In this document: positions 24,244 to 33,649 of the stretch, in pieces
Layout of the letters: every line of letters begins with the position of its first letter
How positions within the stretch are numbered: the stretch's first letter is position 1
NCBI RefSeq assembly: GCF_012275515.1
Contig: NZ_JAAZQL010000002.1
Location: forward strand, 62,001-126,000
Direction: 5' to 3'
Length of the DNA stretch: 64,000 bases
Source: Novosphingobium sp. SG707
Lineage (GTDB): Bacteria; Pseudomonadota; Alphaproteobacteria; Sphingomonadales; Sphingomonadaceae
Notes under the pieces: generated by a model
Databases searched by the model: none
Told to the model about the DNA's origin: nothing
The model's input: only the letters and a program-made list of their open reading frames with translations
Program-made: the position numbers and the translations under genes

Positions 24244-24981
24244 ATGAGCGAACTGGTCCACCGCGAATGCCTCTCGCCCAATTACAACGAGCGCAAATTG
24301 CCGATCAGCATGGTCGTGCTGCATTACACCGGTATGCGCACGATGCAGGAGGCGCTCGACCGCCTGTGTGATCCGGCCGCCGAGGTTTCGGCCCATTACC
24401 TGATCGACGAGGACGGCACCGTCATCCGCCTTGTGCCCGAGGAAAAGCGGGCATGGCATGCCGGGCGGTCCTATTGGCGCGGAATCACCGACGTGAACTC
24501 GGCCAGCATCGGCATTGAGATCGTCAACCCCGGCCATGAATTCGGCTATCGCCCCTTTACCGAAGCGCAGATGGAAGCGCTGATTCCGCTGCTTTCCAGC
24601 ATCATGGCGCGGCATAATATCGAACCGGCCAATGTGGTGGGCCATTCCGATGTCGCCCCCGCGCGCAAGCAGGATCCGGGCGAATTATTCGATTGGGAAT
24701 TGCTCGCGCGTTATGGCCTCGCGCTGCCCACGCCGCGTCCGCGCATCCGGCTGCTGCATGAAAATCCGGGGGCATTTTATCTGTCGCTCGAACGGTTCGG
24801 CTATGAAGTGACCGATGGCCGTGCCGCCATCGCCGCCTTTCAGCGCCGGTTTCGCCCGCGAATCATCGATGGCGAACTGGACGGTGAGGTCGGGGCTTTG
24901 CTGTTCGAGTTGCTGATCGCGCGTGATGCTTCGGAGGGCGAGGATTGGAAGGAATGTGGGGAGGATGATTTTCCCTATTAA
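24244..24981 (+). CDS. N-acetylmuramoyl-L-alanine amidase (amidase_2 type)
   Basis: This 245-residue peptidoglycan amidase has zinc ligands at H27 (VVLHYTG), H134 (VVGHSDVAPARKQDPG) and D144, with catalytic E92 (SIGIEIVNPG). A C-terminal peptidoglycan-binding-like helical domain (AIAAFQRRFRP) follows. This layout is that of AmiD/AmpD-like enzymes that cut the amide bond of muropeptides. No signal peptide is visible, so it may act in the cytoplasm on recycled anhydro-muropeptides, as AmpD does. It is the last gene before intergenic element B. Confidence 0.87.
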   Translation: MSELVHRECLSPNYNERKLPISMVVLHYTGMRTMQEALDRLCDPAAEVSAHYLIDEDGTVIRLVPEEKRAWHAGRSYWRGITDVNSASIGIEIVNPGHEFGYRPFTEAQMEALIPLLSSIMARHNIEPANVVGHSDVAPARKQDPGELFDWELLARYGLALPTPRPRIRLLHENPGAFYLSLERFGYEVTDGRAAIAAFQRRFRPRIIDGELDGEVGALLFELLIARDASEGEDWKECGEDDFPY

Positions 24982-24994
24982 AGAGGGGAAAGCT

Positions 24995-25235
24995 TGCCTC
25001 CGGCGGGCAAAGGGCGGGGGCCCTTTGCAATCCCGTTACTGTCTGTGTTGCGCCAGGGCGGCGGCATTTTGTGTCGAGTGCGATGTTTGAATTTTAAAAG
25101 CCTGCGGCGCTTATCAGCGTGAGGCCTCTGCGCCGCAGGCTTTAGTAGCCAATGCGTATGACGCTGCTCTTGCAAACCTCCCAGCACCCCATAATGGGAT
25201 TGCAAAGGGACGAGTCCCTTTGCCCGCCGGAGGCA
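24995..25235. repeat. Palindromic intergenic element, copy B (complete, hairpin core)
   Basis: Two 40-41-base end units are arranged as an inverted pair: the left at 24995-25035 on plus, the right at 25196-25235 on minus. Each starts TGCCTCCGGCGGGCAAAGGG on its own strand and ends CCCTTTGCAATCCC. The left loop is CGGGGG and the right loop ACTCGT. A 14-base perfect hairpin AAAGCCTGCGGCGC/GCGCCGCAGGCTTT (25097-25143) lies between them. The site is between the convergent amidase and TonB receptor genes; the left end starts 14 bases after the amidase stop. Confidence 0.9.
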
Positions 25236-25246
25236 TCTTCTTTCTC

Positions 25247-25280
25247 AAAAAAAAAGACACCGCCCTCCAGATTGGAAGGC
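25247..25280 (-). terminator. Rho-independent terminator after the TonB receptor gene
   Basis: On the minus strand a short GCCTTCC/GGAGGGC stem (one G-T pair) is followed by a run of nine T. It lies about 65 bases past the receptor stop and before the right end of element B. Confidence 0.7.
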
Positions 25281-25343
25281 AGCGCCCATTTTCCCAACTC
25301 GCAGACCGGAACGAGCCATCGCCCTTTCCGGCCCACGCGATGA

Positions 25344-28283
25344 TTACATCTTGATGTTCACGCCCGCGCGGAATTCGCGGCCCACCAGACCGGCATAGTG
25401 CCAGGTGGTGAGGAAGTTCGGCGCGCTGGAGTAGGCAGCCGGAGCCACCGGAGCCTTGGCGTCGAACACGTTCTTCACAATGCCATAGACGGTCATGCGA
25501 TCATTGATCTTGAGCGTCGCGTTGAAGTCATTGTTGATGAACGGGCTGACATAGCAGAAGTTGTTGCCGGTGCCGTACAGGTTCTTCGAGCAGCTGGTGT
25601 CCGTGCTGGCCTGGTCGGCGGCGGTTTCCTTGATACGACCCACATAGTAGGTGGTCAGGCTGAGCGAGAGCTGGCCGATTTCCAGCGTGTTCTGCCAGTT
25701 GCCGCGGATGCGGGGCGTACCATTGCCCGACGACAGGTCGTAGGGGCCGAAGGTGCCAGCATAGCGCTGCAGCGTGCCGTTATTGTTCAGGTCATAACGG
25801 ATGACATAAGTGGCTTCCAGACGGCTGGTCCACTTGATGTCATGGGGCAGGTTCACCTTGGCCGTGGCCGAGAAATCAAGACCCGAGGTGACCGAATAGT
25901 TCGCGTTCACATAGGGCACGTTGATGATCAGCACGCGCGGCAGAGCGTCGGGATAGAGCGGGTCGACAGAGTCAACCGAGTTCACCGAATAGCCCGGCCC
26001 AACGGCGGCCACAGCGGCCTGTGCAGCGGCAAGGTTGGTGGCGCTGAAATAGGCGTCCACAGCCTTACCGGCCAGCGGGCCCGACACGATCAGGTTCGAC
26101 TTCTTGATGTTGTAATAGTCAGCCGTGAAGCTGAGCCAGCGCGTCGGCTGGGCGATCATGCCCAACGTAAAGCTGCGCGAGTTTTCCGGCTTGAGGTTGG
26201 GGTTGCCAACCGAGCCGCGACCCAGGTTATAGACGTTGTTATAGGCATTGTTGGCCGCAGCGCCGCCATGCTGGTCAACAAAACCGGCGGGCGGGGTCGT
26301 CGAAACGAAACCGGCATACTGGCTGCGCGGACCCGATTCGGCAAAGGTCGGGGCGCGGAAGCCTTCCGAGTAGGTGCCGCGGAAGGCCAGTTCCTTCATA
26401 GGGGTGAACTTCACGCCAATCTTGGGCGAGAACTTCGAGTAGCCTTCCGAATAATGGTCGAAACGGCCCGAGAAGTTGGTGTCGAGCACGCGCGCGATGG
26501 GCGCGTCCACTTCGAAATAGGCCGCCGACACGGTGTGCTGGCCATAGGCCGAAGCCGTGGTCAGGCCATAGGTGTCGAGCGCCGCGTTCTGGTTGCGGTT
26601 TTCCAGCTTTTCAGCGCGGATCTGGCCGCCGATGGCCAGCTGCGCCTTGCCGCCGGGCAGTTCGAACAGCGCACGCGTCATCGAAGCGTCAACGCCATAC
26701 ATTTCCGAATAGGACGGCGTGGTCCGGTCCGGAGCGATGAAGTTGCGCACAGCCGCCGAATTGGCCGACGGATTGGCGAAATTATACGACCCGGTGTTGA
26801 TGGCCTTCATCAGGTTGGCGATGTTGAGCAGACCGTGCTGGGTCAGCTTCAGGTTGTCGCGGGCATAGACGCCCTCAACGCGCCAGTCGGTGCTTTCGCC
26901 GATCTTGCCGTTCAGGCCCGAGGTGAAGCGATACACGTCATTGCTGCGCTCGCTGCCCGCCGGAATGTCGCCGAACATGTAATAGATGCGGGCCGCGCCA
27001 TTGGTCGGATCATTGGCATAGGCCGAAGCATAGGGGTTGTTCGTCGTGTTGAGCTGACGATCCGCCGCCGTGGCACAGTTCACGCCTGACGAGCAGACGT
27101 AGACGGGCAGCACGATGCCGGGGCTGGACGAAGCCAGCGTGGGCGAGCCGCCGAAGGGCTGGGTGGCGCGAATGGCCGAAGGCGTGCCGTTGATCGACAC
27201 ATAGCTGTGGCTCCAGCTGCCGGTGACATAGCCTTCGATGCTGTCCGAGACGCGGAAGCTGAGGCGGCCGTTGATCGAGTAGCGTTCCTGCAGCGGGGCG
27301 ATCTGGCGATACTGGTTGACCAAATCGTATTTGCAGCCCGTGCCGTTTGAGCCAGTGAAGGTGCCGCCCGCGCAATTGGCAAGGCCAAGCGCGGTATATT
27401 GCGCGGTCTTGCCGTCGGATGCATTAATGCCGCCCGAAAGCGGGTTGTTCAGATCGCTCTGCGAGGTGCGGACGACATAGGCGGTCGGCACGTTGCGGGT
27501 CATTGAGGAGTCGTCGGCGTTCTTGTCGAGGCCACCGATCGAGGTCAGATCCTGCGTGTTGTAGGGGAAACCGCGGCTCTTGTTCGAGATGCGGCCATTG
27601 TACTGGTATTCACCGTTCAGGTAGAAGTTCCAGCCTTGGTTCTCATAATCACCGAAACCGGCGGTCAGGCTCAGGCGGTTGTTGCGACCATCGCCGCGCT
27701 CGGAGATGCCGCTTTCGGCATTGCCGGCCACGCCGTTGAACTGCTTCTTCAGCTTGAGGTTGACCACGCCGCCGATCGCGTCCGCGCCATAGCTCGACGA
27801 AGCGCCGTCCTTGAGGACTTCGATCTTGTCGATCAGGCTGAAGGGGATCGAGTTGAGGTCGACATAGGCGTTGTGGCCGTCGTCATTCAGCGGGAAGTTG
27901 GCCGAACGCAGGCCGTCAATCAGAACGAGGGTAGAGGACACGCCTAGGCCGCGCAGCGACACGGCCGAACCGCCCGCCGAGAAGCCCGACTGGAAACCCG
28001 AACCGATCGAACCGGCGCCGTCAGCCGAAATCGAGCGAATCGCGTCCGAGGCGTTGGTGATGCCGGCCTTGATCAGCGATTCGGAGGTCAGCACGGTGAC
28101 CGGCGAAGGCGTTTCGGTGTTGGTGCGGCGGAACATCGTGCCGGTGACGACGATGGTTTCGGGCTCGGCGGCGGCGGTGGTGCTCTGCGCAAAGGCAGGC
28201 GCCGAGGCGAGCGTGGTGGCCAGCGAGAGAGCGGCAACACCATGGCGCAGCCACGCGCCGCGAAGGTGCTTGTGGTTATTCAT
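25344..28283 (-). CDS. TonB-dependent outer-membrane receptor
   Basis: This is a 979-residue outer-membrane receptor. A signal peptide ([19 protein letters not shown]) is followed by a TonB-box-like ETIVVTG. The plug domain has [16 protein letters not shown] and [31 protein letters not shown] long beta-barrel follows, with a typical TonB-receptor C-terminus ending in an aromatic strand and Met ([11 protein letters not shown]). It takes up a ligand using energy from TonB-ExbBD. The Ala/Ser/Gly-rich plug of this kind is common in sphingomonads, where such receptors often import sugars, oligopeptides or aromatics rather than iron. The substrate cannot be named. It stands alone, with its own promoter region and terminator. 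Confidence 0.93.
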   Translation of the reverse strand: MNNHKHLRGAWLRHGVAALSLATTLASAPAFAQSTTAAAEPETIVVTGTMFRRTNTETPSPVTVLTSESLIKAGITNASDAIRSISADGAGSIGSGFQSGFSAGGSAVSLRGLGVSSTLVLIDGLRSANFPLNDDGHNAYVDLNSIPFSLIDKIEVLKDGASSSYGADAIGGVVNLKLKKQFNGVAGNAESGISERGDGRNNRLSLTAGFGDYENQGWNFYLNGEYQYNGRISNKSRGFPYNTQDLTSIGGLDKNADDSSMTRNVPTAYVVRTSQSDLNNPLSGGINASDGKTAQYTALGLANCAGGTFTGSNGTGCKYDLVNQYRQIAPLQERYSINGRLSFRVSDSIEGYVTGSWSHSYVSINGTPSAIRATQPFGGSPTLASSSPGIVLPVYVCSSGVNCATAADRQLNTTNNPYASAYANDPTNGAARIYYMFGDIPAGSERSNDVYRFTSGLNGKIGESTDWRVEGVYARDNLKLTQHGLLNIANLMKAINTGSYNFANPSANSAAVRNFIAPDRTTPSYSEMYGVDASMTRALFELPGGKAQLAIGGQIRAEKLENRNQNAALDTYGLTTASAYGQHTVSAAYFEVDAPIARVLDTNFSGRFDHYSEGYSKFSPKIGVKFTPMKELAFRGTYSEGFRAPTFAESGPRSQYAGFVSTTPPAGFVDQHGGAAANNAYNNVYNLGRGSVGNPNLKPENSRSFTLGMIAQPTRWLSFTADYYNIKKSNLIVSGPLAGKAVDAYFSATNLAAAQAAVAAVGPGYSVNSVDSVDPLYPDALPRVLIINVPYVNANYSVTSGLDFSATAKVNLPHDIKWTSRLEATYVIRYDLNNNGTLQRYAGTFGPYDLSSGNGTPRIRGNWQNTLEIGQLSLSLTTYYVGRIKETAADQASTDTSCSKNLYGTGNNFCYVSPFINNDFNATLKINDRMTVYGIVKNVFDAKAPVAPAAYSSAPNFLTTWHYAGLVGREFRAGVNIKM

Positions 28284-28591
28284 AACTGGATTGTCCCCCT
28301 GAAAGCGCCTGTGGGAAGAGCCCGCACAGGCACTTTACTTACAGTGGTGAAAGTCTATTGGGGGCCGGGCCGCGACATGCAATCGCGTTTTGACACATTC
28401 ATCCAAAATCTAGCAACAGTGTGACGCAGTTGCAACATAAGTGTAATGTGCGAGTTATCGAATATATCAGGTGGAAAACCTAGCGCGTCGACCCTCTCAT
28501 GACACCACTTGCGCAGCCTGCTTTGACGCTACGCAAAAATCGCCGCCTTAATCGCTTTTGTTCCCTGCCAAAGCCTGCTAGCGGAGCGGGC
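28284..28591. promoter_or_regulatory. Divergent promoter region of the TonB receptor and rnpB
   Basis: These 308 bases hold no gene. On the minus strand the receptor leader has an AGGGGGA ribosome site about 10 bases before the ATG. A hairpin (GCCTGTG at 28307-28313 with CACAGGC at 28325-28331) lies just upstream of it. The centre is AT-rich. The right part must carry the rnpB promoter. No specific operator is assigned. Confidence 0.45.
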
Positions 28592-29003
<412 letters not shown>

Positions 29004-29048
29004 ATTTTTTGCTGCATCCGTGATGGTTTATGGTCGGAAGTGGGCGGT

Positions 29049-29531
29049 ATGCGTTGGGTTGTCAGCTTGTGGTTTATGACTTTGTCGATGGCCGCACATG
29101 CGGGCGAACCGTCTGGCGCGCGGTTTTTTATGCAAGGTGCGTTGGCCTTTGCGTTGCATGGCGATCCCGATCCGCGCAGTCCGGCGTATTTGCGCTTTTT
29201 CACCGGGCAATTGGCAGACGCGATGCTGCTTGACGGTTCACGGTCAGAAATTGACGTGATTGAGGCAGAAGTCCTTTGCCAATGTCAGGACAATGAGGGT
29301 CTGAAGGCGCAAGTCCAGCGGGTCGCGGTTGTTGGCGGAGGTGTCGCGGTCAGAGTCCACTATTCGGCTGGTGGTGATTGGCGGCATGACGCCATCTTCA
29401 TCTTGCGTCCGGAAAATCGGCAATGGCGGATTGCCGATATCTGGGATGACGGGACGGCAAAGTCCTCGCTGCTCAGGGCGCTGGAAATATCCAATCGCGA
29501 ACGATTTGGCAGTCGGCGTACAAGGCGCTGA
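29049..29531 (+). CDS. Small secreted protein, DUF3828-like
   Basis: This 160-residue protein has a short signal peptide (WVVSLWFMTLSMAAHAG). The body contains a possible DUF3828-like fold: an acidic region with paired Cys (VLCQCQDNEG), a strand pair (VAVRVHYSAGG), and a closing FILRPENRQWRIADIWDDG. The assignment to DUF3828 is by general pattern and is weak. It begins 45 bases after rnpB and is convergent with infC. Its composition matches the neighbours, so recent transfer is not suggested. Confidence 0.6.
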   Translation: MRWVVSLWFMTLSMAAHAGEPSGARFFMQGALAFALHGDPDPRSPAYLRFFTGQLADAMLLDGSRSEIDVIEAEVLCQCQDNEGLKAQVQRVAVVGGGVAVRVHYSAGGDWRHDAIFILRPENRQWRIADIWDDGTAKSSLLRALEISNRERFGSRRTRR

Positions 29532-29540
29532 ATAGAAAAA

Positions 29541-29572
29541 GGCGCCGGTCCCGCATTCGGGGCCAGCGCCTC
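29541..29572 (-). terminator. Rho-independent terminator after infC
   Basis: Read on the minus strand, a strong GC hairpin (GGCGC and GGCCCC arms against GGGACC and GCGCC) is followed by TTTTTC. It lies about 75 bases beyond the infC stop and could also stop the convergent gene at 29531. Confidence 0.75.
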
Positions 29573-29645
29573 TTCGTAGATCCTGCCGGTCAGCCTGTTT
29601 GGCCGGAAATGGCCGCCAAACCAGCGAGGCAGGAGCCTTATAGCC

Positions 29646-30188
29646 TTATTTCGGCGAAAGCACCATCAGCATCTGACGGCCTTCCATGCGCGGATAGGCT
29701 TCGACCTTGGCCAGTTCGGCCGCATCTTCCTGCACGCGCTTGAGCAGGTTCATGCCCAACTGCTGGTGCGAAAGTTCGCGACCGCGGAAGCGCAGCGTCA
29801 CCTTCACCTTGTCACCTTCGCCGATGAACTTGTGAATGGCGCGCATCTTCACGTCATAGTCGTGATCGTCGATATTGGGACGCATCTTGATCTCTTTGAT
29901 CTCCTGCGTCTTTTGCGACTTGCGGGCCAGGTTGGCCTTCTTCTGCGCCTCATAGCGGAACTTGCCCACGTCGAGGAATTTGCAGACCGGCGGGTCGGCG
30001 TTGGGCGACACTTCGACAAGGTCAAGCCCGAGTTCGAACGCGCGCTCGATTGCCTCACGCGTATACAGGATGCCGAGGTTTTCGCCTTCGTCATCGATCA
30101 CGCGCACCTTGGGCACGTTAATCATCTCGTTATAGCGAGGCCCGCTTTTGACGGGGGGCGCCATACTGCGCCGGGGAGGGGGGGCTAT
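29646..30188 (-). CDS. infC: Translation initiation factor IF-3
   Basis: This is IF-3, which binds the 30S subunit and checks start codons. The N-domain ([25 protein letters not shown]), linker ([22 protein letters not shown]) and C-domain ([22 protein letters not shown]) are typical. The first ATG (30164) has no ribosome site. Eight codons upstream in frame an ATA codon (30188-30186) stands 6 bases after GGAGAG, and the added residues (IAPPPRRS) fit alphaproteobacterial IF-3 N-termini. infC is famous for non-standard starts (AUU in E. coli) used in autoregulation, so the ATA start is proposed here, giving 180 residues. If ATG is used the protein has 172. Confidence 0.92.
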   Translation of the reverse strand: MAPPPRRSMAPPVKSGPRYNEMINVPKVRVIDDEGENLGILYTREAIERAFELGLDLVEVSPNADPPVCKFLDVGKFRYEAQKKANLARKSQKTQEIKEIKMRPNIDDHDYDVKMRAIHKFIGEGDKVKVTLRFRGRELSHQQLGMNLLKRVQEDAAELAKVEAYPRMEGRQMLMVLSPK

Positions 30189-30308
30189 AGTCTACTCTCC
30201 ATAAGACATTTCTGGATGAGCGCCTTTAGAGCGAAACCCACACGCATGAAAGCGCAATTTCGCCACAGTCGGGGCAAAATCGCGAAACTTTTGTTTCAGC
30301 CATCCGAT

Positions 30309-30995
30309 TCACGCGGGCCAGACGGGCAGGATGGCCGCTTTTGCCGCGGCGCACAAGATCGCCTCGGCGCGTTTTGCGGGCTGCATGGCGGCGATCAGCG
30401 CCGGATCGGCCGCATCCATACCCCCGGTCAAAGCGCCAAAAGCGGGAAGAATCAGCCGATTCTCGCTGCGCAGCGCGCAAGGGCGGCTGATCATCCGCCC
30501 GCGCACCCGCAGCCGCAGCTTGGGATGGTAATGGCCCGAGATTTCCGGCCCGGTTTCGCCCGGCTCGGCCTCGTGGCGCAGGGCGATGCCGTCCAGCATC
30601 AGCTCCTCCACCACATCGCCCGCCATCTCGCGCGTCATCCCTGCATCGTGATTGCCCACGATCCACACCACATCGAGTCGCCGCGCCAGATCGCCCAGCA
30701 ATCGCGCCGCCTCCGGCTCCATCCGCGAGGGGCCATCGTCATCGTGGAAATTGTCGCCAAGGCACAGCACCCGCCGCGCCCCCGTCATGGCCGCCGCCGC
30801 GCTCAACCGCTCCAGCGTTTCGCGGCTGTCATAGGGGGGCAGCATCTGGCCGGTCTGCGCAAACCAGCTGGCCTTTTCCAGATGGAGGTCGGCCACCAGC
30901 AGGGCCTGCTGTGCGGGCCAATAGACCGCGCGGCTGTCCGAGATCAGCCATTCGTGATCGGCAAAGGAAAAAGGGGCAAACTGCATCGCGGTCAT
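30309..30995 (-). CDS. pdeM: Ligase-associated DNA damage response endonuclease PdeM
   Basis: This 228-residue calcineurin-like metallophosphoesterase has the metal-binding motifs DLHLEK, GDNFHDDDG, GNHD and GHYHPK in order. PdeM is part of a DNA-repair set with a ligase, exonuclease and helicase; only pdeM is visible here. The motif set and length are those of the PdeM subgroup. It is divergent from hemF across about 70 bases. Confidence 0.85.
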   Translation of the reverse strand: MTAMQFAPFSFADHEWLISDSRAVYWPAQQALLVADLHLEKASWFAQTGQMLPPYDSRETLERLSAAAAMTGARRVLCLGDNFHDDDGPSRMEPEAARLLGDLARRLDVVWIVGNHDAGMTREMAGDVVEELMLDGIALRHEAEPGETGPEISGHYHPKLRLRVRGRMISRPCALRSENRLILPAFGALTGGMDAADPALIAAMQPAKRAEAILCAAAKAAILPVWPA

Positions 30996-31065
30996 GCGGC
31001 CCCCTTGCCGCGCCCGCCCGGCGGTGGCAAGCGGGGGCGCAACAATCCCCGCAAGAGAGGCCGAC

Positions 31066-31926
31066 GTGACCGACTGGACCCCCTATACGCAGCGCGCCAA
31101 GACATGGTTCGAGGCTCTGCGCGATGGCATTTGCGCCGAATTTGAAAAGATCGAGCGCGAGGCGGGTTCGGACGCCGGTTTCCAATATACCCCCTGGACC
31201 CGCGACGCGGTGGCGGGCGAGGCGGACACCGGCGGCGGCGTGCAGGGCCTGATGAAGGGCAAGGTGTTTGAAAAGGTGGGGGTGAATGTCTCGACCGTCC
31301 ATGGCGTGTTCAGCCCGCAATTTGCCGCCAGCATCAACGGCGCCAGCGTGGAAAACCCCGGCTTTACCGCCACGGGCATCAGCCTTGTCGCGCATATGGC
31401 CAATCCGCATGTGCCCGCCGTGCATATGAACACGCGGTTTTTGACCACCACCAAGGCGTGGTTCGGCGGCGGGGCGGATCTCAATCCGCCGCTGCCCTAT
31501 GACGAGGACACGGCCGATTTTCATGCCGCCTTCAAGGCTACCTGCGATGCGCATGGCGAGGGCTATTACGAGCGCTACAAGGCATGGGCCGACGACTATT
31601 TCTACATCCCCCATCGCAAGGTCCATCGCGGCGTGGGCGGCATTTTCTATGACCATCTGGAATGCGCTGATGAGGCCGCGTGGGAAGCAAACTTTGCCTT
31701 CACCAAGGCCGTGGGCGAGACCTTCCTGTCCATTTTCCCGCAACTGGTGCGCCGCCGGATGGGCATTGCCTTTGACGCCGCGCAAAAGCAGCAGCAACTC
31801 GAATGGCGGGGCCGTTATGCCGAATTCAATCTGGTTTACGACCGGGGCACTTTGTTCGGGCTGAAAACCGGCGGCAATATTGATGCGATCCTGATGAGCC
31901 TGCCGCCTGAGGCGGTGTGGAGCTGA
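31066..31926 (+). CDS. hemF: Coproporphyrinogen III oxidase, aerobic
   Basis: This 286-residue oxygen-dependent enzyme of heme biosynthesis converts coproporphyrinogen III to protoporphyrinogen IX. Family signatures include GGGVQGLMKGKVFEKVGVN, VPAVHMNTRFL, the AWFGGGADLNPPLPY block and FYIPHRKVHRGVGGIFYDHL, each abbreviated here. The GTG start at 31066 follows an AGAGAGG ribosome site and gives the usual length; the longer in-frame extension is Pro/Arg-rich and unlikely. It is followed by sodC. Confidence 0.93.
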   Translation: MTDWTPYTQRAKTWFEALRDGICAEFEKIEREAGSDAGFQYTPWTRDAVAGEADTGGGVQGLMKGKVFEKVGVNVSTVHGVFSPQFAASINGASVENPGFTATGISLVAHMANPHVPAVHMNTRFLTTTKAWFGGGADLNPPLPYDEDTADFHAAFKATCDAHGEGYYERYKAWADDYFYIPHRKVHRGVGGIFYDHLECADEAAWEANFAFTKAVGETFLSIFPQLVRRRMGIAFDAAQKQQQLEWRGRYAEFNLVYDRGTLFGLKTGGNIDAILMSLPPEAVWS

Positions 31927-31986
31927 TACGGGAGCAAAAACCGGGTTGGCGCGTTGTGGGCGCGGATAAGCGGAAAGGATCGGATG

Positions 31987-32544
31987 ATGGCTAAGGTTTT
32001 GACGGGGCTGACGATGGCCGGGGTGCTGGCCGCCCTGATGGTGCCGGGTGTGGGTATGGCCAAAACGGCGCCCAAGGCGGCCGCCAAGGACAAGGTGCTG
32101 GCCAGCGCGGCCTTGATGAAGGGCGATACGATGCCTGCGGGCGTTGCCTCGATCGTTGAGGCCAAGGGCAAGCTGGGGCTGAAACTCTCGCTCTCGGGCC
32201 TGCCGGCGGGCGTGCATGCGGTACATCTGCATATGCGCGGCGTGTGCGAGGTTCCGGCCTTCACCTCGGCGGGCGGACACCTGAACCCGGCCGGGCATCA
32301 GCATGGCCGCGACAATCCGATGGGCGCGCATATGGGCGATCTGCCCAATGTGACAGTGGGCGATGACGGCACGGCCAATGTCACGCTGCCGCTGGACTAT
32401 AAGGCGGATGAATTGCTGACCGCGCTGTTTGACAAGGATGGCGGGGCGGTGGTCGTCCATGCCGCGCCCGATGATTACAAAACCGACCCCACCGGCAATG
32501 CGGGCGGGCGGATTGCCTGTGGGGCATTCGTCCGGGGGCAATAG
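31987..32544 (+). CDS. sodC: Cu-Zn superoxide dismutase, periplasmic
   Basis: This 185-residue enzyme dismutates superoxide in the periplasm. It has a signal peptide (LTGLTMAGVLAALMVPGVGMA). Copper and zinc ligands are seen in H-L-H (VHLHMRGVCE), AGGHLNPAGHQHG, GAHMGDLPN and VVHAAPDDY. The disulfide Cys pair is CE in RGVCEV and IACG near the end. Two adjacent ATGs (31984, 31987) both follow an AAAGGA ribosome site; the second has the better spacing. A GC hairpin follows the gene. Confidence 0.92.
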   Translation: MAKVLTGLTMAGVLAALMVPGVGMAKTAPKAAAKDKVLASAALMKGDTMPAGVASIVEAKGKLGLKLSLSGLPAGVHAVHLHMRGVCEVPAFTSAGGHLNPAGHQHGRDNPMGAHMGDLPNVTVGDDGTANVTLPLDYKADELLTALFDKDGGAVVVHAAPDDYKTDPTGNAGGRIACGAFVRGQ

Positions 32545-32552
32545 GGATCGTC

Positions 32553-32584
32553 TCGGGCGGGCAGGGAGCGCCTTGCCCGCCCGA
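32553..32584 (+). terminator. Hairpin after sodC
   Basis: A perfect 11-base inverted repeat TCGGGCGGGCA/TGCCCGCCCGA with a 10-base loop starts 8 bases past the sodC stop. No long T-run follows (AAGCCTTTC), so termination is probable but not certain. Confidence 0.6.
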
Positions 32585-32688
32585 AAGCCTTTCAAACTCT
32601 CTGCATTATGCCCTAGGCCGCGCCAAGCCGGGCATTAACCAAGCAGGGTCCATCCTCCGCTCCTTCAAACGGGAGTGAGTGTGGGGAC

Positions 32689-33510
32689 ATGGCCGATCTG
32701 CTGATCCATTCAATGGCCGAATTCGGCGAACTGATCCTTGATGTGCTGGCCGCCGCCAAAGCGCGGACCCTTGCCGAGATCGGGGCGGAATTTGGTGGCA
32801 TGTCCACCCGTCTGGCCCAATATTGCCACGAACGCGGCGCAGAGCTGATCAGCATCGACCCTTCGCCCAAGCCCGAATTTCTGGTCTGGGCGGCGGCCAT
32901 GCCCCATGTACACCATATCGCCCGGCCCAGCCTTGAGGCCATGCCCGAACTGGGGCCGATGGATGCCTGGGTGATTGACGGCGATCACAATTATTACACA
33001 GTCTTTCATGAACTGGCGCTGGCGTCGGCCAATGCGCAGGAGGCCGGGCGGCCGCTGCTGGCGATCCTGCATGACGTTGGCTGGCCCTGTGCGCGGCGCG
33101 ACATGTATTATGCCCCGGAACGGATCCCGACGGAATTTCGCCATCCCCATTCCTATGATGTGGGCGTTACGCTGGATTCGCGGGGCAGCATCGCCCATCG
33201 CGGCTTTCGCGGCGGCGGTTTTCATGCCTGGGCGCTGGAGGCGGGCGGCGCGCGCAACGGTGTGCTGACGGCGGTGGAGGATTTTATCGCCGGACAAAAG
33301 GGACAAGGGCGCGACCTGCGCTATGCCCATGTGCCCGCCGTTTTCGGGCTGGGTGTCGTTTATGATGGCGATGCGCCATGGGCCGCAGATGTGGCGCGCA
33401 TCCTTGCGCCCTATGACGACAATCTGCTGCTGGCCCGGCTGGAGGAGAACCGGCTGCGCAATTATCTGGCCGTGATCGATTGGCAGGATCGCGCCGCTGT
33501 CGGGGGCTGA
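32689..33510 (+). CDS. Putative class I SAM-dependent methyltransferase
   Basis: This 273-residue protein has the start of a Rossmann methyltransferase: LAEIGAEFGGMSTRLAQYC as motif I, ISIDPSPKPEF as the acidic strand 2, and DAWVIDGDHNYYTVFHEL, characteristic of the methyltransferase_24/CmcI-like group. It also has a conserved LLAILHDVGWPCARRDMYY. The substrate is unknown. It lies upstream of the (p)ppGpp synthetase gene on the same strand, separated by 139 bases. The family is assigned by motif pattern only. Confidence 0.7.
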   Translation: MADLLIHSMAEFGELILDVLAAAKARTLAEIGAEFGGMSTRLAQYCHERGAELISIDPSPKPEFLVWAAAMPHVHHIARPSLEAMPELGPMDAWVIDGDHNYYTVFHELALASANAQEAGRPLLAILHDVGWPCARRDMYYAPERIPTEFRHPHSYDVGVTLDSRGSIAHRGFRGGGFHAWALEAGGARNGVLTAVEDFIAGQKGQGRDLRYAHVPAVFGLGVVYDGDAPWAADVARILAPYDDNLLLARLEENRLRNYLAVIDWQDRAAVGG

Positions 33511-33649
33511 GGCCATGATGGAACAGGCCGCCCTTCGCCCTTTAAGCATTGGCGCAAAGATGTTTTGCGGCAAAATTCGTTGCCATGCGTCAATGTCCCG
33601 GCCTTTCCCCCTTGCCCTTGCGCGTTCCACCCCCCAAAGTCTTTGGACG

